DNA from: Tragulus kanchil
Lineage: Eukaryota > Chordata > Mammalia > Artiodactyla > Tragulidae
Assembly (NCBI GenBank): GCA_022376925.1
Contig: JAIOJX010000031.1
Coordinates: 136,914,854-136,978,853 of the forward strand
Reading direction: 5' to 3'
DNA: 64,000 nucleotides
Below, one piece after another: positions 13,396 to 23,890 of this stretch. Every line of letters begins with the position of its first letter. Within the stretch, counting starts at the first letter, position 1. The notes under the pieces are model-generated. The model searched no databases. It worked only from the letters and a program-made list of their open reading frames with translations, and was not told the DNA's origin. Position numbers and translations under genes: made by a program.

Positions 13396-13770
13396 GTTTA
13401 TGTGAATCGATGCTTTCAAATTGTGGTGCTGAAGAGTCCCTGGGACATCTAAAGGATCAAGCCAATCAACACTGGAGGAAATCAACCATGAAATTCATTG
13501 ATAAGACTGATGCTGAAGCTGATGCTGAAGCTCCAATGCTTTGGCCACCTCATGCGAACAGCCGATTCATTGAAAAACACCCTGATGCTGGAAAAGATTG
13601 AGGGCAGAAGGAGAAGAAGGTGACAGAAATGGTTGGATGGCATCACAGAGGCAATGGGCAAGAACTTGGACAAACTCCGAGAGATAGTAAGGGAGAGGGA
13701 AGCCTGGTGCGCTGCAGTCCATTGGGGGGCAAAGAGTTGGATGGACATGACTTGGTGACTAAACAACAAC
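13396..13770 (+). mobile_element. BovB 3' end, sense
   Basis: Sense BovB 3' region: ATGCTTTCAAATTGTGGTG, TTTGGCCACCTCATGCGAAC and GTTGGATGGCATCAC, ending GACTTGGTGACTAAACAACA. The part from 13565 is repeated from 14690. Confidence 0.85.
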
Positions 13771-15802
13771 AATATGAATCAAATAATGCCAAGAATTGGC
13801 AAATTTGCCATTTTACTTCGTTATTTATAAATTATCCAACTTTGTATCTTTTAAAAAATTCAATTTAAGGCAGACTGATTTAACCTGTGATTAACTTTAT
13901 TAATTGTCAGTCTGAGGATAAATTGTAAGTCCCATTCTTTTGTGTGTTCATTGACCTCAGACATGTCACGGACATTCATTTCTCTGCTGTTTTGTTTTAA
14001 ATTCTCTACCTGATCCCCCTTTTCCTCAAAATTCAGATCCTAGTTCTGGCCCTCACCTTCTACATGAAGTCCCTCAAACTCGCTATGTTGTTTTCTACTG
14101 TAAACTTTAGAGGCTTATTCACCCACCTGTTACATAGTCGCATATTGTCATGCGCAGTCATTTTGTTTAATATTCACCTGATTTAGGACTGTGTATCACC
14201 TAGGTCAGCTCCTTGATAGTAAAGGTCATGTTTTGTCTTGTTTCATTCTAAGAAGAGGGCACCTTACTCTGACAGTGGCAGCTACTGCCTGAAGGTTTGT
14301 TGGACTCAATTTTGTGAGTAGAAATGAAAAGTGGGGACTTCCAAATAATAGAGAGTTTAGCATTGACTGGTTGAGAGACAGTCTCATTCATTCCTTGTTC
14401 ATTTATTGTCAGTCAGAAGAAATTTAAGAAATAACACTAGGATTGAGAAATCATTTTGTTTTATGGGCTAATACTCGTGTATGAACATGGGTTAGCAGAA
14501 AAAATGTACAGAGTTTGGGTATAGGGTCTAGTACTACTAGATTTTTGTTTCAGTCAGTGTATTTGATTTTCAGGGCAAATGCATCTTTGAAGTTGGTGAG
14601 AATTGGTATGAGATTTAGAAGGTAATGAAGCGATGTAAAATTTGTGATGGTGTTCTTCCTTTTCTCATGTATTTTCTAGGTAATGAAGTATTCATTGAAA
14701 ACACCCTGATGCTGGAAAAGATGGAGGGCAGAAGGAGAAGAAGGTGACAGAAATGGTTGGATGGCATCACAGAGGCAATGGGCAAGAACTTGGACAAACT
14801 CCGAGAGATAGTAAGGGAGAGGGAAGCCTGGTGCGCTGCAGTCCATTGGGGGGCAAAGAGTTGGATGGACATGACTTGGTGACTAAACAACAACAATATG
14901 AATCAAATAATGCCAAGAATTGGCAAATTTGCCATTTTACTTCGTTATTTATAAATTATCCAACTTTGTATCTTTTAAAAAATTCAATTTAAGGCAGACT
15001 GATTTAACCTGTGATTAACTTTATTAATTGTCAGTCTGAGGATAAATTGTAAGTCCCATTCTTTTGTGTGTTCATTGACCTCAGACATGTCACGGACATT
15101 CATTTCTCTGCTGTTTTGTTTTAAATTCTCTACCTGATCCCCCTTTTCCTCAAAATTCAGATCCTAGTTCTGGCCCTCACCTTCTACATGAAGTCCCTCA
15201 AACTCGCTATGTTGTTTTCTACTGTAAACTTTAGAGGCTTATTCACCCACCTGTTACATAGTCGCATATTGTCATGCGCAGTCATTTTGTTTAATATTCA
15301 CCTGATTTAGGACTGTGTATCACCTAGGTCAGCTCCTTGATAGTAAAGGTCATGTTTTGTCTTGTTTCATTCTAAGAAGAGGGCACCTTACTCTGACAGT
15401 GGCAGCTACTGCCTGAAGGTTTGTTGGACTCAATTTTGTGAGTAGAAATGAAAAGTGGGGACTTCCAAATAATAGAGAGTTTAGCATTGACTGGTTGAGA
15501 GACAGTCTCATTCATTCCTTGTTCATTTATTGTCAGTCAGAAGAAATTTAAGAAATAACACTAGGATTGAGAAATCATTTTGTTTTATGGGCTAATACTC
15601 GTGTATGAACATGGGTTAGCAGAAAAAATGTACAGAGTTTGGGTATAGGGTCTAGTACTACTAGATTTTTGTTTCAGTCAGTGTATTTGATTTTCAGGGC
15701 AAATGCATCTTTGAAGTTGGTGAGAATTGGTATGAGATTTAGAAGGTAATGAAGCGATGTAAAATTTGTGATGGTGTTCTTCCTTTTCTCATGTATTTTT
15801 CT
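13565..15802 (+). repeat. Tandem duplication 6 (13565-14677 and 14690-15802)
   Basis: Direct repeat, offset 1125 then 1124, with a spacer of about 12 bases. It carries the 3' end of a BovB and an L2-like stretch. Differences cluster at the ends: GAAAAACACC/GAAAACACC and ATTTTCTAGG/ATTTTTCTGA. Confidence 0.94.
13980..14320 (+). repeat. Probable L2 3' fragment
   Basis: CAGCTCCTTGATAGTAAAGG followed by TCATGTTTTGTC resembles the L2 3' end, sense. Diverged. Repeated about 1124 bases later. Confidence 0.4.
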
Positions 15803-16089
15803 GAGTATTCTCTTGTAATGGAAACAGTCGTTATATTCCAATTTCATTCTCTGTGTTTTCAAAGTACCTAGCTTTCCAATGAAGGAACAAAGCCATGTTT
15901 ATTTAACAGCTATATTATTATTAAAGATGGAAAGCACTAATGGCTGAAGAGGAAATTTTTTTTTAACTTGGTTAGGAAACCAGTTACTATTTTTTGTTAC
16001 ATTTGGTTTTTTGCTTTTTGTTTTATACTTGATATTTTTATTCAAGTTTTTGGTTCTTACTTGAAAGATAATTATTAGTATGGGAAATT

Positions 16090-16290
16090 GTATAATGTAG
16101 TGCTTAAGACATGGGCTTCTGTGTCAGAGACTTAATTTTAAACCTTGCCTGTCTTATACTAAGATTTAGCATTATTTTCAGTAAAATCAGGATAAAATGT
16201 CTACATAAGGGAATTAAATGAGATAATCCATGTGAAACACAAAACACATTGTCTAACACATAGTGAATATTAGCAAGTATTATGTACATT
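16090..16290 (+). repeat. MIR SINE
   Basis: TAATGTAGTGCTTAAGACAT, TAAATGAGATAATCCATGTG and AACACATAGTGAATATTAGC follow the MIR consensus from head to tail, sense strand. Confidence 0.75.
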
Positions 16291-16608
16291 ATTTTTTGAA
16301 ATCCTTCTGTCTGTATTTTGATCAAGTAGTTATATCTGAAATTCTGGATATCTAAATTCATTTAGTTTGATCATTCTTAATTAGGACTGTACAGTTCAGA
16401 TTTTGTGAATCTAGATTAGTTCGTAATTCCTTGTTAGAAGTATTAGCTAAACTATTTTTTATTCTTATTAAGATAACTATCCTTTACTACCTTGGGATCC
16501 ATACATTTTTATTTAGAAGAAAACTGAGGGGAAATAGGGAAAATATAAAAGTGACATTTATTTTTATTAGTATAAAATTATACTCATAATTATACTCGTA
16601 ATTATTGG

Positions 16609-17220
16609 GTCTTCCCTGGTGGCTCAGTGGTAAAGGATCTGCCTGTCAATGCAGAAGACGTGGGTTTGATCCCTGTTCCAGGAGTATCCCACATGCCGCA
16701 GAGTCACTAAACCACCATATAGCTGCTGAGCCTGTACTCTAGAGTCTGGGAACCACAACAAGAAAAGCTACCGCTGGGCTTCCCTGGTGGTCCAGTGGGC
16801 AAGGACACTGCCTTGCAGTGCAAGGGGCGCCGGTTCGATCCCTGGCCTGGGAAGATCCCACGTGCCGCAGAGCGGCTGGACCGCTGTGTCCAATCATCGA
16901 GCCGGAGCTCTGGAGCACATGCGCCCAGAGCCAGTGCTCTGCGACAACAGAGGCCACTGTGATGGGAGGCCCACACGGGCCAAAGAACAAAGATGGATGA
17001 AAATAGACAAATGAAAGACCAATAGAAGTGGCCCACCTGCTCCCCTCCCTCCCCACCCCACCCCAACCAAAATAAAAAATAAATAAATCTTTGAAAAAAA
17101 AAAAAAAAGAAAGAAAAGAAAAGCTACCGCAATGAGAAGCTCATGTTTGGCAACTAGAAAGAAGCCTTTGCAGCAACAAAGACCAGCAGAGCCAAAAATA
17201 AATAAACAAAATTTATTAAA
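16609..17220 (+). mobile_element. CHR SINE, sense, split by a later SINE
   Basis: TCTTCCCTGGTGGCTCAGTG begins a tRNA-Glu-derived CHR element. It is interrupted at 16775 by another SINE and resumes at 17131 with AATGAGAAGCTCATG, ending in AAAAATAAATAAACAAAATT. The older host element of a nested pair. Confidence 0.85.
16775..17116 (+). mobile_element. CHR-like SINE nested in a CHR SINE
   Basis: A 342-base SINE starting TGGGCTTCCCTGGTGGTCCA and ending in a long A-rich tail. The 14-base target duplication AGAAAAGCTACCGC at 16761-16774 and 17117-17130 marks the insertion into the host CHR. The body contains GAGCCGGAGCTCTGGAGCAC, and the 3' region GACCAATAGAAGTGGCCCAC is shared with the copies at 28541, 29126 and 45890. 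The head is a tRNA-like promoter (GGTTCGATCCCTGG is the B-box-like block). Confidence 0.9.
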
Positions 17221-17488
17221 AAAATTAATACGTTGTTGCAAGAAATTTGAGAAAAGTACTTGAAAGTATTTTAAAATTAAAATCTTCTGTAATTCTACTC
17301 TCAAATGCAACTAATGTTAATAATTTTGTAAAAAATTTTTTACTTGCAATTGTTCTTTTTAAATGTTATTATTTTTGTAAATTAAGGTAACATTGGTTTA
17401 TAAATGTAAAATTTAGTTCAGTCATATTGCCCAATGTTGTACCAGCTATTTTATGTTAATGTAGAAAATTTTTTCTCTTTCATTTCAG

Positions 17489-17584
17489 GGCTGTTCTTGG
17501 TCAGTTATATTTGTGGACCTCGATGCCCACAATCGCAACCGGCAAACTTTGTGCTCACTGTTACCCAGAGAATCAAGATCTCAT
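17489..17584 (+). CDS. PHKB: PHKB exon (approx. human residues 259-290), 96 nt
   Basis: Coding exon of the phosphorylase b kinase regulatory subunit beta. This subunit sits in the (alpha-beta-gamma-delta)4 cytosolic complex that activates glycogen phosphorylase. The exon reads [20 protein letters not shown] followed by [12 protein letters not shown], 32 codons, which matches human PHKB as I remember it. The acceptor is a pyrimidine-rich tract ending CATTTCAG at 17488, and the donor is GTGAGA at 17585. Both ends are phase 0, so the next exon continues directly. The segment belongs to the N-terminal glucoamylase-like domain. A second full copy, splice sites included, lies at 18618-18713. Residue numbers are from memory. 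Confidence 0.95.
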
Positions 17585-18617
17585 GTGAGATATTTTTATA
17601 ATAAATTAATATGGACTTCTTTATGATTTTATATAGTTTTGTTTCTTTTTCTGAGAAAGTACTCCAAAATATAAGAAGTTGGCAGAAGAGGTAAGAAAAG
17701 AGACTGTTGGCCACTAGCTCCTCTGGCCTGTGGAGGTCACGGTAGGAAGTGAGCAGAGCTGTGGAGGAACCTGCTTTGTCCTTTGAGTTTCTGTAGAGCT
17801 GTAGAGAACTAGACACATTTTTTTCTTTTGGTGGGAGTAGTAACATTATACCAAAATGAATTCTTTTTTGGTCATGGAGTATTATATCTTAGAAATGTAG
17901 AGAAACATAGCTTAAATTTCTTTTGAATAAAATTGCTTTCCTTCAGTGCAAGGGGCGCCGGTTCGATCCCTGGCCTGGGAAGATCCCACGTGCTGCGGAG
18001 CGGCTGGACTGATGTGTCCAATTATCGAGCCGGAGCTCTGGAGCACATGCGCCCAGAGCCAGTGCTCTGCGACAACAGAGGCCACTGTGATGAGAGGCCC
18101 ACACAGGCCAAAGAACAAAGATGCATGAAAATGGACAAATGAAAGACCAGTAGAAGTGGCCCACCTGCTCCCCCCCCCCCCCCCCCCCCCCCCACCAAAA
18201 AAAAAAAAAAAAAAAACTTTGAAAAAAAAAAAAAAAGAAAGAAAAGAAAAGCTACCGCAATGAGAAGCTCATGTTTGGCAACTAGAAAGAAGCCTTTGCA
18301 GCAACAAAGACCAGCAGAGCCAAAAATAAATAAACAAAATTTATTAAAAAAATTAATACGTTGTTGCAAGAAATTTGAGAAAAGTACTTGAAAGTATTTT
18401 AAAATTAAAATCTTCTGTAATTCTACTCTCAAATGCAACTAATGTTAATAATTTTGTAAAAAATTTTTTACTTGCAATTGTTCTTTTTAAATGTTATTAT
18501 TTTTGTAAATTAAGGTAACATTGGTTTATAAATGTAAAATTTAGTTCAGTCATATTGCCCAATGTTGTACCAGCTATTTTATGTTAATGTAGAAAATTTT
18601 TTTCTCTTTCATTTCAG

Positions 18618-18713
18618 GGCTGTTCTTGGTCAGTTATATTTGTGGACCTCGATGCCCACAATCGCAACCGGCAAACTTTGTGCTCACTGTTACCCAGAGA
18701 ATCAAGATCTCAT
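18618..18713 (+). other. PHKB: Second copy of the 96-nt PHKB exon, probable assembly duplicate
   Basis: Identical coding sequence and splice sites to 17489-17584, 1129 bases further on, within tandem duplication 7. If real, including both copies would insert 32 residues in frame. The surrounding intron is equally identical, and the same copy carries a run of C and A replacing normal SINE sequence at about 18172-18213, so an uncollapsed assembly overlap is much more likely than a duplicated exon. Confidence 0.85.
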
Positions 18714-19199
18714 GTGAGATATTTTTATAATAAATTAATATGGACTTCTTTATGATTTTATATAGTTTTGTTTCTTTTTCTGAGAAAGTACTCCAAAATA
18801 TAAGAAGTTGGCAGAAGAGGTAAGAAAAGAGACTGTTGGCCACTAGCTCCTCTGGCCTGTGGAGGTCACGGTAGGAAGTGAGCAGAGCTGTGGAGGAACC
18901 TGCTTTGTCCTTTGAGTTTCTGTAGAGCTGTAGAGAACTAGACACATTTTTTTCTTTTGGTGGGAGTAGTAACATTATACCAAAATGAATTCTTTTTTGG
19001 TCATGGAGTATTATATCTTAGAAATGTAGAGAAATATTTTTCATAGCTTAAATTTCTTTTGAATAAAATTGCTTTCCTTATTTCTTTTCTCTCATTTGAC
19101 TCACCTTTCCTTTGTCTGATAAACTTTTATATGCCTATATAGTACCTGACTGCAAATTTTTCTAGGGATTATTTGTGGCTCTATTCTTAGAAAACACCC

Positions 19200-19575
19200 A
19201 AAATGGAATAATTTATTTTAAAATAACATTTTTACAGAAGTAATGCAATTTTATGATAAAAGGGAAACAGAATTCATAAATATGCAAATAATACAAATAT
19301 ATTTACTCATTTTCCATTATTTAATTATAACCTTAGGGTGATAACATTTGGGTTTGTATGTTTCCATGTATTTTTATGTACATATTCAATACTTTTATTT
19401 TATAAAACTGTAAGAATATTGTACATAATCCTTGATAACCTGTTTCTTTTAATGGACAAGTTTCTGTATCAATATACATTTCTATAATACAAATTTTAAT
19501 GGCTGCTTGTTTACTCAGCTAGTTGTTGGACATTTAGATTATTTTCTGGTGTTCACTATTATAAACAAATTATTA
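19200..19575 (-). repeat. Old L1 3' UTR-like fragment, antisense
   Basis: TTTAATGGCTGCTTG, GTTGTTGGACATTTAGATT and ACTATTATAAACAAAT resemble the 3' untranslated region of old mammalian L1 in antisense. Diverged. Confidence 0.5.
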
Positions 19576-19877
19576 CAACAAGCTAGTTATAATGATTAAT
19601 TATTGGTGACAATTTTTCACCAATAATGACATAATATACTGAAGTTTGAGTCCAGTGTTGAACCTTGAGAATATACCTTCTTATTGAATGAAGTTTTATT
19701 TGTCTGGTAACCTTCACTAAACCACGCCATATAAACATCTGCCTGTCCCTTGGAGCAAACAGTCTCACTGTCACTTAGATAACCTTTGTGGCTTTTCATC
19801 TCTGTGGTTCTCCTTGGACTGTGTTGATCATATCACTATAAGCACTTACATTCCCTTATTTTTTCTTCTTGCCTCAG

Positions 19878-20075
19878 AACACAGATGCTGCCCTGCTCCC
19901 TTGCATCAGTTATCCGGCATTTGCCTTGGATGATGAAGTTCTCTTTAGCCAGACACTTGATAAAGTGGTTAGAAAACTAAAAGGAAAATATGGATTTAAG
20001 CGTTACTTGAGAGATGGGTATAGAACATCATTGGAAGATCCCAATAGACGTTACTACAAACCAGCTGAAATTAAG
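19878..20075 (+). CDS. PHKB: PHKB exon (approx. human residues 291-356), 198 nt
   Basis: Sixty-six codons starting [20 protein letters not shown] and ending YYKPAEIK, the expected continuation of PHKB in its glucoamylase-like domain. The acceptor is TTGCCTCAG at 19877 and the donor GTATTA at 20076. Both ends are phase 0. Compared with human PHKB as remembered, it has KRYLRD for KRFLRD and NRRYY for NRCYY, ordinary ortholog differences that argue for a functional mammalian gene. A MIR element begins about 45 bases after the donor. The 3' part of this exon is repeated at 21107-21247. Confidence 0.95.
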
Positions 20076-20119
20076 GTATTAAAAAAGTTTCCCATATCAG
20101 ATAGCATAATAGAATGGTC

Positions 20120-20316
20120 CAAACACACTGATTCAGGAGACAAACTTCTTGACTTTGGTTTCTGGCTCTGCCACCTATTAGCTGTCTGACCTTGGACAAG
20201 TTAACTAACCTCTATGTAATATCTTCTTTGATAAAAATAATATTAGTACCTACTATTATTGAGGTTTTATTAGAATTAAATCAGTTTATATATATATATA
20301 TACACACGCATGCATA

Positions 20317-20351
<35 letters not shown>

Positions 20352-20400
20352 TTAGAACTGTGCTTGGCACATTGTAAGCTCTCGGTAAATGTTAGCACTG
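20120..20400 (+). repeat. MIR SINE carrying a TA/CA microsatellite
   Basis: TTCTGGCTCTGCCACCTATT, CTGACCTTGGACAAGTTAAC and AACTGTGCTTGGCACATTGT are MIR blocks in order. The microsatellite replaces the part between ATTAAATCAG and ACTTAGAACT. Copied at 21292-21572. Confidence 0.88.
20287..20351 (+). repeat. (TA)n/(CA)n compound microsatellite
   Basis: Alternating TA runs followed by about eleven CA units within the MIR. The duplicated copy at 21459-21523 has the same number of units, which is unlikely if the copies were old independent loci. Confidence 0.9.
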
Positions 20401-20749
20401 AGGACCATTTGCTCATGTTGGGCCATGTTGAGTCACTGAGTAATTTTTCTATCACACATTCAGTATTTTGCCTGCCTGCTGTACCATTTGTTTAATATAA
20501 CAGAAAATATTTGTTTGTGACCTAATTTTCAATCTGATAAGCAAATGCTCTTTTTTTTCTTTCACTTAGGTGCTTCCCTTTAAAATATACTCTTCTAAAT
20601 ATTAAGTTTTAAAGATTTTATGTTTTCTAGCTCTTTTTAAGCTTCCCAGAAGATTATAACACCCCCCTGAAAAGGAAGTATCCATTCACATTGCTAAAGA
20701 CTATGCTTTTGATTTAAAATCATTAAAAAACAAAAACAAAAACCCAAGC

Positions 20750-21488
20750 TCCTTCCTCCCTGCCTCCCACTGCCTCTCTTTTGGTTGACACTTCTGAAGA
20801 GCATGGTGGATTCTAGTTGTGGCTCTTTGCTTTCTGCTTACTCCTCTACCTTATTATCTGGCTCCTCTTCCCAGCATTACACAGTAGCTGTCTTGTTTTC
20901 TGTCAGTTTTTGTCACTGGGTCATTATAGATGCTCTTCTGACCTTATTTCAGTGAACTCTCACTGACATTTGAATGTCTTAACCAAGTGCTGTTTCTTAG
21001 GAGGTTATCCTCCCTTTTCTGTGACTTCATTCTCTTCTTCATTCTCTGCTTAGTTCTCTCACTGTCTTATCCTTTTCCTTTTCTGTTGGGGTACTTGGCA
21101 TTTCTGGAAGTTCTCTTTAGCCAGACACTTGATAAAGTGGTTAGAAAACTAAAAGGAAAATATGGATTTAAGCGTTACTTGAGAGATGGGTATAGAACAT
21201 CATTGGAAGATCCCAATAGACGTTACTACAAACCAGCTGAAATTAAGGTATTAAAAAAGTTTCCCATATCAGATAGCATAATAGAATGGTCCAAACACAC
21301 TGATTCAGGAGACAAACTTCTTGACTTTGGTTTCTGGCTCTGCCACCTATTAGCTGTCTGACCTTGGACAAGTTAACTAACCTCTATGTAATATCTTCTT
21401 TGATAAAAATAATATTAGTACCTACTATTATTGAGGTTTTATTAGAATTAAATCAGTTTATATATATATATATACACACGCATGCATA

Positions 21489-21523
<35 letters not shown>

Positions 21524-22560
21524 TTAGAACTGTGCTTGGCACATTGTAAGCTCTCGGTAAATGTTAGCACTGAGGACCATTTGCTCATGTTGGGCCATGT
21601 TGAGTCACTGAGTAATTTTTCTATCACACATTCAGTATTTTGCCTGCCTGCTGTACCATTTGTTTAATATAACAGAAAATATTTGTTTGTGACCTAATTT
21701 TCAATCTGATAAGCAAATGCTCTTTTTTTTCTTTCACTTAGGTGCTTCCCTTTAAAATATACTCTTCTAAATATTAAGTTTTAAAGATTTTATGTTTTCT
21801 AGCTCTTTTTAAGCTTCCCAGAAGATTATAACACCCCCCTGAAAAGGAAGTATCCATTCACATTGCTAAAGACTATGCTTTTGATTTAAAATCATTAAAA
21901 AACAAAAACAAAAACCCAAGCTCCTTCCTCCCTGCCTCCCACTGCCTCTCTTTTGGTTGACACTTCTGAAGAGCATGGTGGATTCTAGTTGTGGCTCTTT
22001 GCTTTCTGCTTACTCCTCTACCTTATTATCTGGCTCCTCTTCCCAGCATTACACAGTAGCTGTCTTGTTTTCTGTCAGTTTTTGTCACTGGGTCATTATA
22101 GATGCTCTTCTGACCTTATTTCAGTGAACTCTCACTGACATTTGAATGTCTTAACCAAGTGCTGTTTCTTAGGAGGTTATCCTCCCTTTTCTGTGACTTC
22201 ATTCTCTTCTTCATTCTCTGCTTAGTTCTCTCACTGTCTTAGTCTCCTTTGCTGGTTCTTCTTCTCCCTCGCTCTGCACTTGGCTCATTGGGAATTCATC
22301 CTCAGTTCTATTCTCTTTTCATGGTCTACCTGCAGTCCTAGCTCCAGCAGTGAGTGTCAATCCAAGATTGCTATCCCTAACTCATACTCTACCCCTGAGT
22401 GCCTGCCATATATTCAGCTGCCTTTTGGACATCCTCACTAGAATGCCCTACACTCTGATGTTCGTTCACCTTCTGCTCTTTGCCCAGGCCCCAAACCTGA
22501 TATCCATTCTAGGCCTTCTCAAAATTCAACCTTGTCACTCACCAAGGCTTGCAAATTTAA
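20750..22560 (+). repeat. L2 LINE, sense, old, with assembly duplication inside
   Basis: Pyrimidine-rich sequence with CAGCTGCCTTTTGGACATCC and 'ctaactcatactctaccc' style blocks, consistent with the 3' coding part of L2. The real extent is about 640 bases once the repeat from duplication 8 is removed. Confidence 0.55.
21107..21247 (+). other. PHKB: 5'-truncated second copy of the 198-nt PHKB exon, probable assembly duplicate
   Basis: This copies 19935-20075 and keeps the donor site, but lacks the first 57 coding bases and the acceptor. Instead it is preceded by a 37-base stretch (21070-21106) joined to L2-like sequence. An open frame runs through the junction by chance and gives an N-terminus with no relation to PHKB. 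The copy start falls inside an exon, as expected for an arbitrary fragment end rather than a biological boundary. Confidence 0.85.
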
Positions 22561-22594
22561 CCACCTTTATATCTTAAAAGTCTGTCCTTTCCTA

Positions 22595-22835
22595 TTAACT
22601 GCTGGGAATAGGCTAGTGACCCACAACCAGGAGTGATTTTGCTCCTCAGGGGACATTTGACAATATTTGAAGACATTTTTTGTTATCACAACTTGGTGGG
22701 TGCTACTGGCATCTGGATGGTAGAAGGCGGGGATGCTACTCCATGTCCCACAATGCACAGGACGTCCCCCACAACAAAGAATTATTTGGCCCCAGATGTC
22801 AGTAGTGCTGAAGTTGAGAAACATCATTCTGGCTT
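22595..22835 (+). repeat. MER20-like hAT-Charlie element
   Basis: GAGTGATTTTGCTCCTCAGG then GGACATTTGACAATATTTGA, TGGTGGGTGCTACTGGCATC, CACAATGCACAGGACG and GTAGTGCTGAAGTTGAGAAA match the MER20 order. Inserted in the L2 region. Confidence 0.8.
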
Positions 22836-22874
22836 ACATCCTTCCTCTTTGGATTGTTCTCAACAGTCTTCCAT

Positions 22875-22938
22875 ATATTGAGCTGCCTTTTGGACATCCT
22901 CACTAGAATGCCCTACAGTCTGATGTTCGTTCACCTTA
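22875..22938 (+). repeat. 64-base local copy of 22407-22470
   Basis: CCATATATTGAGCTGCCTTT through GTTCGTTCACCTT repeats 22407-22470 with two differences. It lies 468 bases away, outside the 1.1-kb duplication pattern, on the far side of the MER20. Confidence 0.85.
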
Positions 22939-22939
22939 A

Positions 22940-23495
22940 AACTCTCTTCAGTACTACCAACTGCTCATCTAGCAAGTAAATTTGATTCTGTTCAATGGTG
23001 CCCTGTCACTTCCAGATAAAAGTTTTTGTTTTCCTAGCATGACCTCTCAGGCCCTCCCTGATCTGGCTGTCCTAGCGCACCTGTTGGATTTCAGCTTTCA
23101 TTACTTCTTCCTTGCTTATTCCAGGAATACAGAATTGCTGTGAGTTACTTGAACAAACTTTGTCCTTTAATGTGTCTCTAGTTTGTACCGTTGATTTTTC
23201 TTTGTGGAGTTCCCTTAGCTCATCTCCCCAGAGAACCCCATCAAGTATTAGCTGAAGTATTTCCTTTCCTATAAACCCTTTCCTGACCCCCTGGGTAGGC
23301 TCAGATACTTCATGCTCTGGATTCTTGGTATATACCATATATAGACATTTTGTAATGTGCTGCGGTTGTTTTATTTACATGCCTGTTTCCCCTTTAGGGC
23401 AGATCTTTTGTTTTTTTATCTCCACAGCCCTCTGTCTAGTTGATTTCAGGCTTTACAAAGTACTTAGTAAACACTTATTGAATAAGTGACTGCTA
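22940..23495 (+). repeat. L2 LINE 3' end, sense
   Basis: CTGACCCCCTGGGTAGGCTC, TTTAGGGCAGATCTTTTGTT and the tail AACACTTATTGAATAAGTGA follow the L2 3' end. The region from 23171 is repeated from 24307. Confidence 0.65.
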
Positions 23496-23713
23496 TGTGA
23501 TGGATTAAATGAAAGAGCTTTTGAATAATATGAATTTAGAGAAAAAAAGTTTTTTAAAAGAACAAGGAAACTACTTATAAAATCAGTCCAGTTTTATTAT
23601 TATAAGAAGTAAATTTTCTAATGATAGAAATCTTCTAATTAATATCGTTGTTCTAATATCATTGTTCTAAATAAGTGTTGGTGAAATTTGTAATGTTTTA
23701 TTTTCTATTTTAG

Positions 23714-23771
23714 CTCTTTGATGGCATTGAATGTGAATTTCCCATATTTTTCCTTTACATGATGATTGATG
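23714..23771 (+). CDS. PHKB: PHKB exon (approx. human residues 357-376), 58 nt
   Basis: Short exon reading LFDGIECEFPIFFLYMMID plus the first base of the next codon (Gly). The acceptor is TCTATTTTAG at 23713 and the donor a strong GTAAGT at 23772. It enters in phase 0 and leaves after one base of a codon, which fits the phase of the next exon at 25535. A complete copy with both splice sites is at 24851-24908. Because 58 is not a multiple of three, a transcript with both copies would shift frame. Confidence 0.95.
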
Positions 23772-23852
23772 GTAAGTAAACTTTTCTCCTGAAATTTAAA
23801 CTGTAGAATATAAGTATAAAGAAGAGCAGAAATAAAGTGTGACTCCTTTCAG

Positions 23853-23890
23853 TTGAGATCAGCCGTGTCCAGGGTGGTGTGGCCGTAGAC
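23853..23890 (-). pseudogene. 5S rRNA 5' fragment, tailless retropseudogene
   Basis: On the minus strand the 38-base insert begins GTCTACGGCCACACCACCCT, the exact 5' start of 5S rRNA apart from one substitution in this part. It continues as a diverged 5S sequence to TGATCTCAA and stops at about nucleotide 37 of the 120. It is flanked by perfect 18-base direct repeats AAGTGTGACTCCTTTCAG at 23835-23852 and 23891-23908. A full 5' end, a truncated 3' end, no A tail and long target duplications fit an L1-mobilised tailless retropseudogene. A copy at 24990-25027 comes from duplication 9. Confidence 0.8.

Larger units (their letters stand above)
16816..19079 (+). repeat. Tandem duplication 7 (16816-17943 and 17944-19079)
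   Basis: Direct repeat, offset 1128-1136, no spacer. It carries most of a CHR-like SINE and one PHKB exon. Copy 2 has a run of about 22 C followed by about 20 A at 18172-18213 where copy 1 has normal mixed sequence, and a 7-base insertion near 19035. Confidence 0.95.
19935..22241 (+). repeat. Tandem duplication 8 (19935-21069 and 21107-22241)
   Basis: Direct repeat with a constant offset of 1172 and a 37-base spacer. It begins inside a PHKB exon and carries a MIR with a TA/CA microsatellite plus L2-like DNA. Confidence 0.95.

Noticed and set aside
16795..16870. tRNA-like sequence with a GGTTCGATCC block
   Set aside because: It is the promoter head of a SINE, not a tRNA gene; it is followed directly by a SINE body and A tail, with target duplications.
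16707..17310. Several overlapping open frames of 60-138 codons, with cysteine- and proline-rich translations
   Set aside because: All are translations of CHR-like SINE sequence. The same peptides recur at every SINE locus in the window.
17489..18713. Duplicated PHKB exons as mutually exclusive alternative exons
   Set aside because: Real alternative exons diverge from each other while keeping function. Here exons and introns are equally identical, and two of the duplicates would break the frame.
20287..20351. Regularly spaced short repeats as a CRISPR-like array
   Set aside because: It is a TA/CA microsatellite without unique spacers in a mammalian intron.
20987..21361. 124-codon open frame ending in PHKB sequence, which could suggest a new PHKB start exon
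   Set aside because: Its first part is the spacer and L2-like DNA joined to a truncated exon copy at a duplication junction. No acceptor or promoter is visible.
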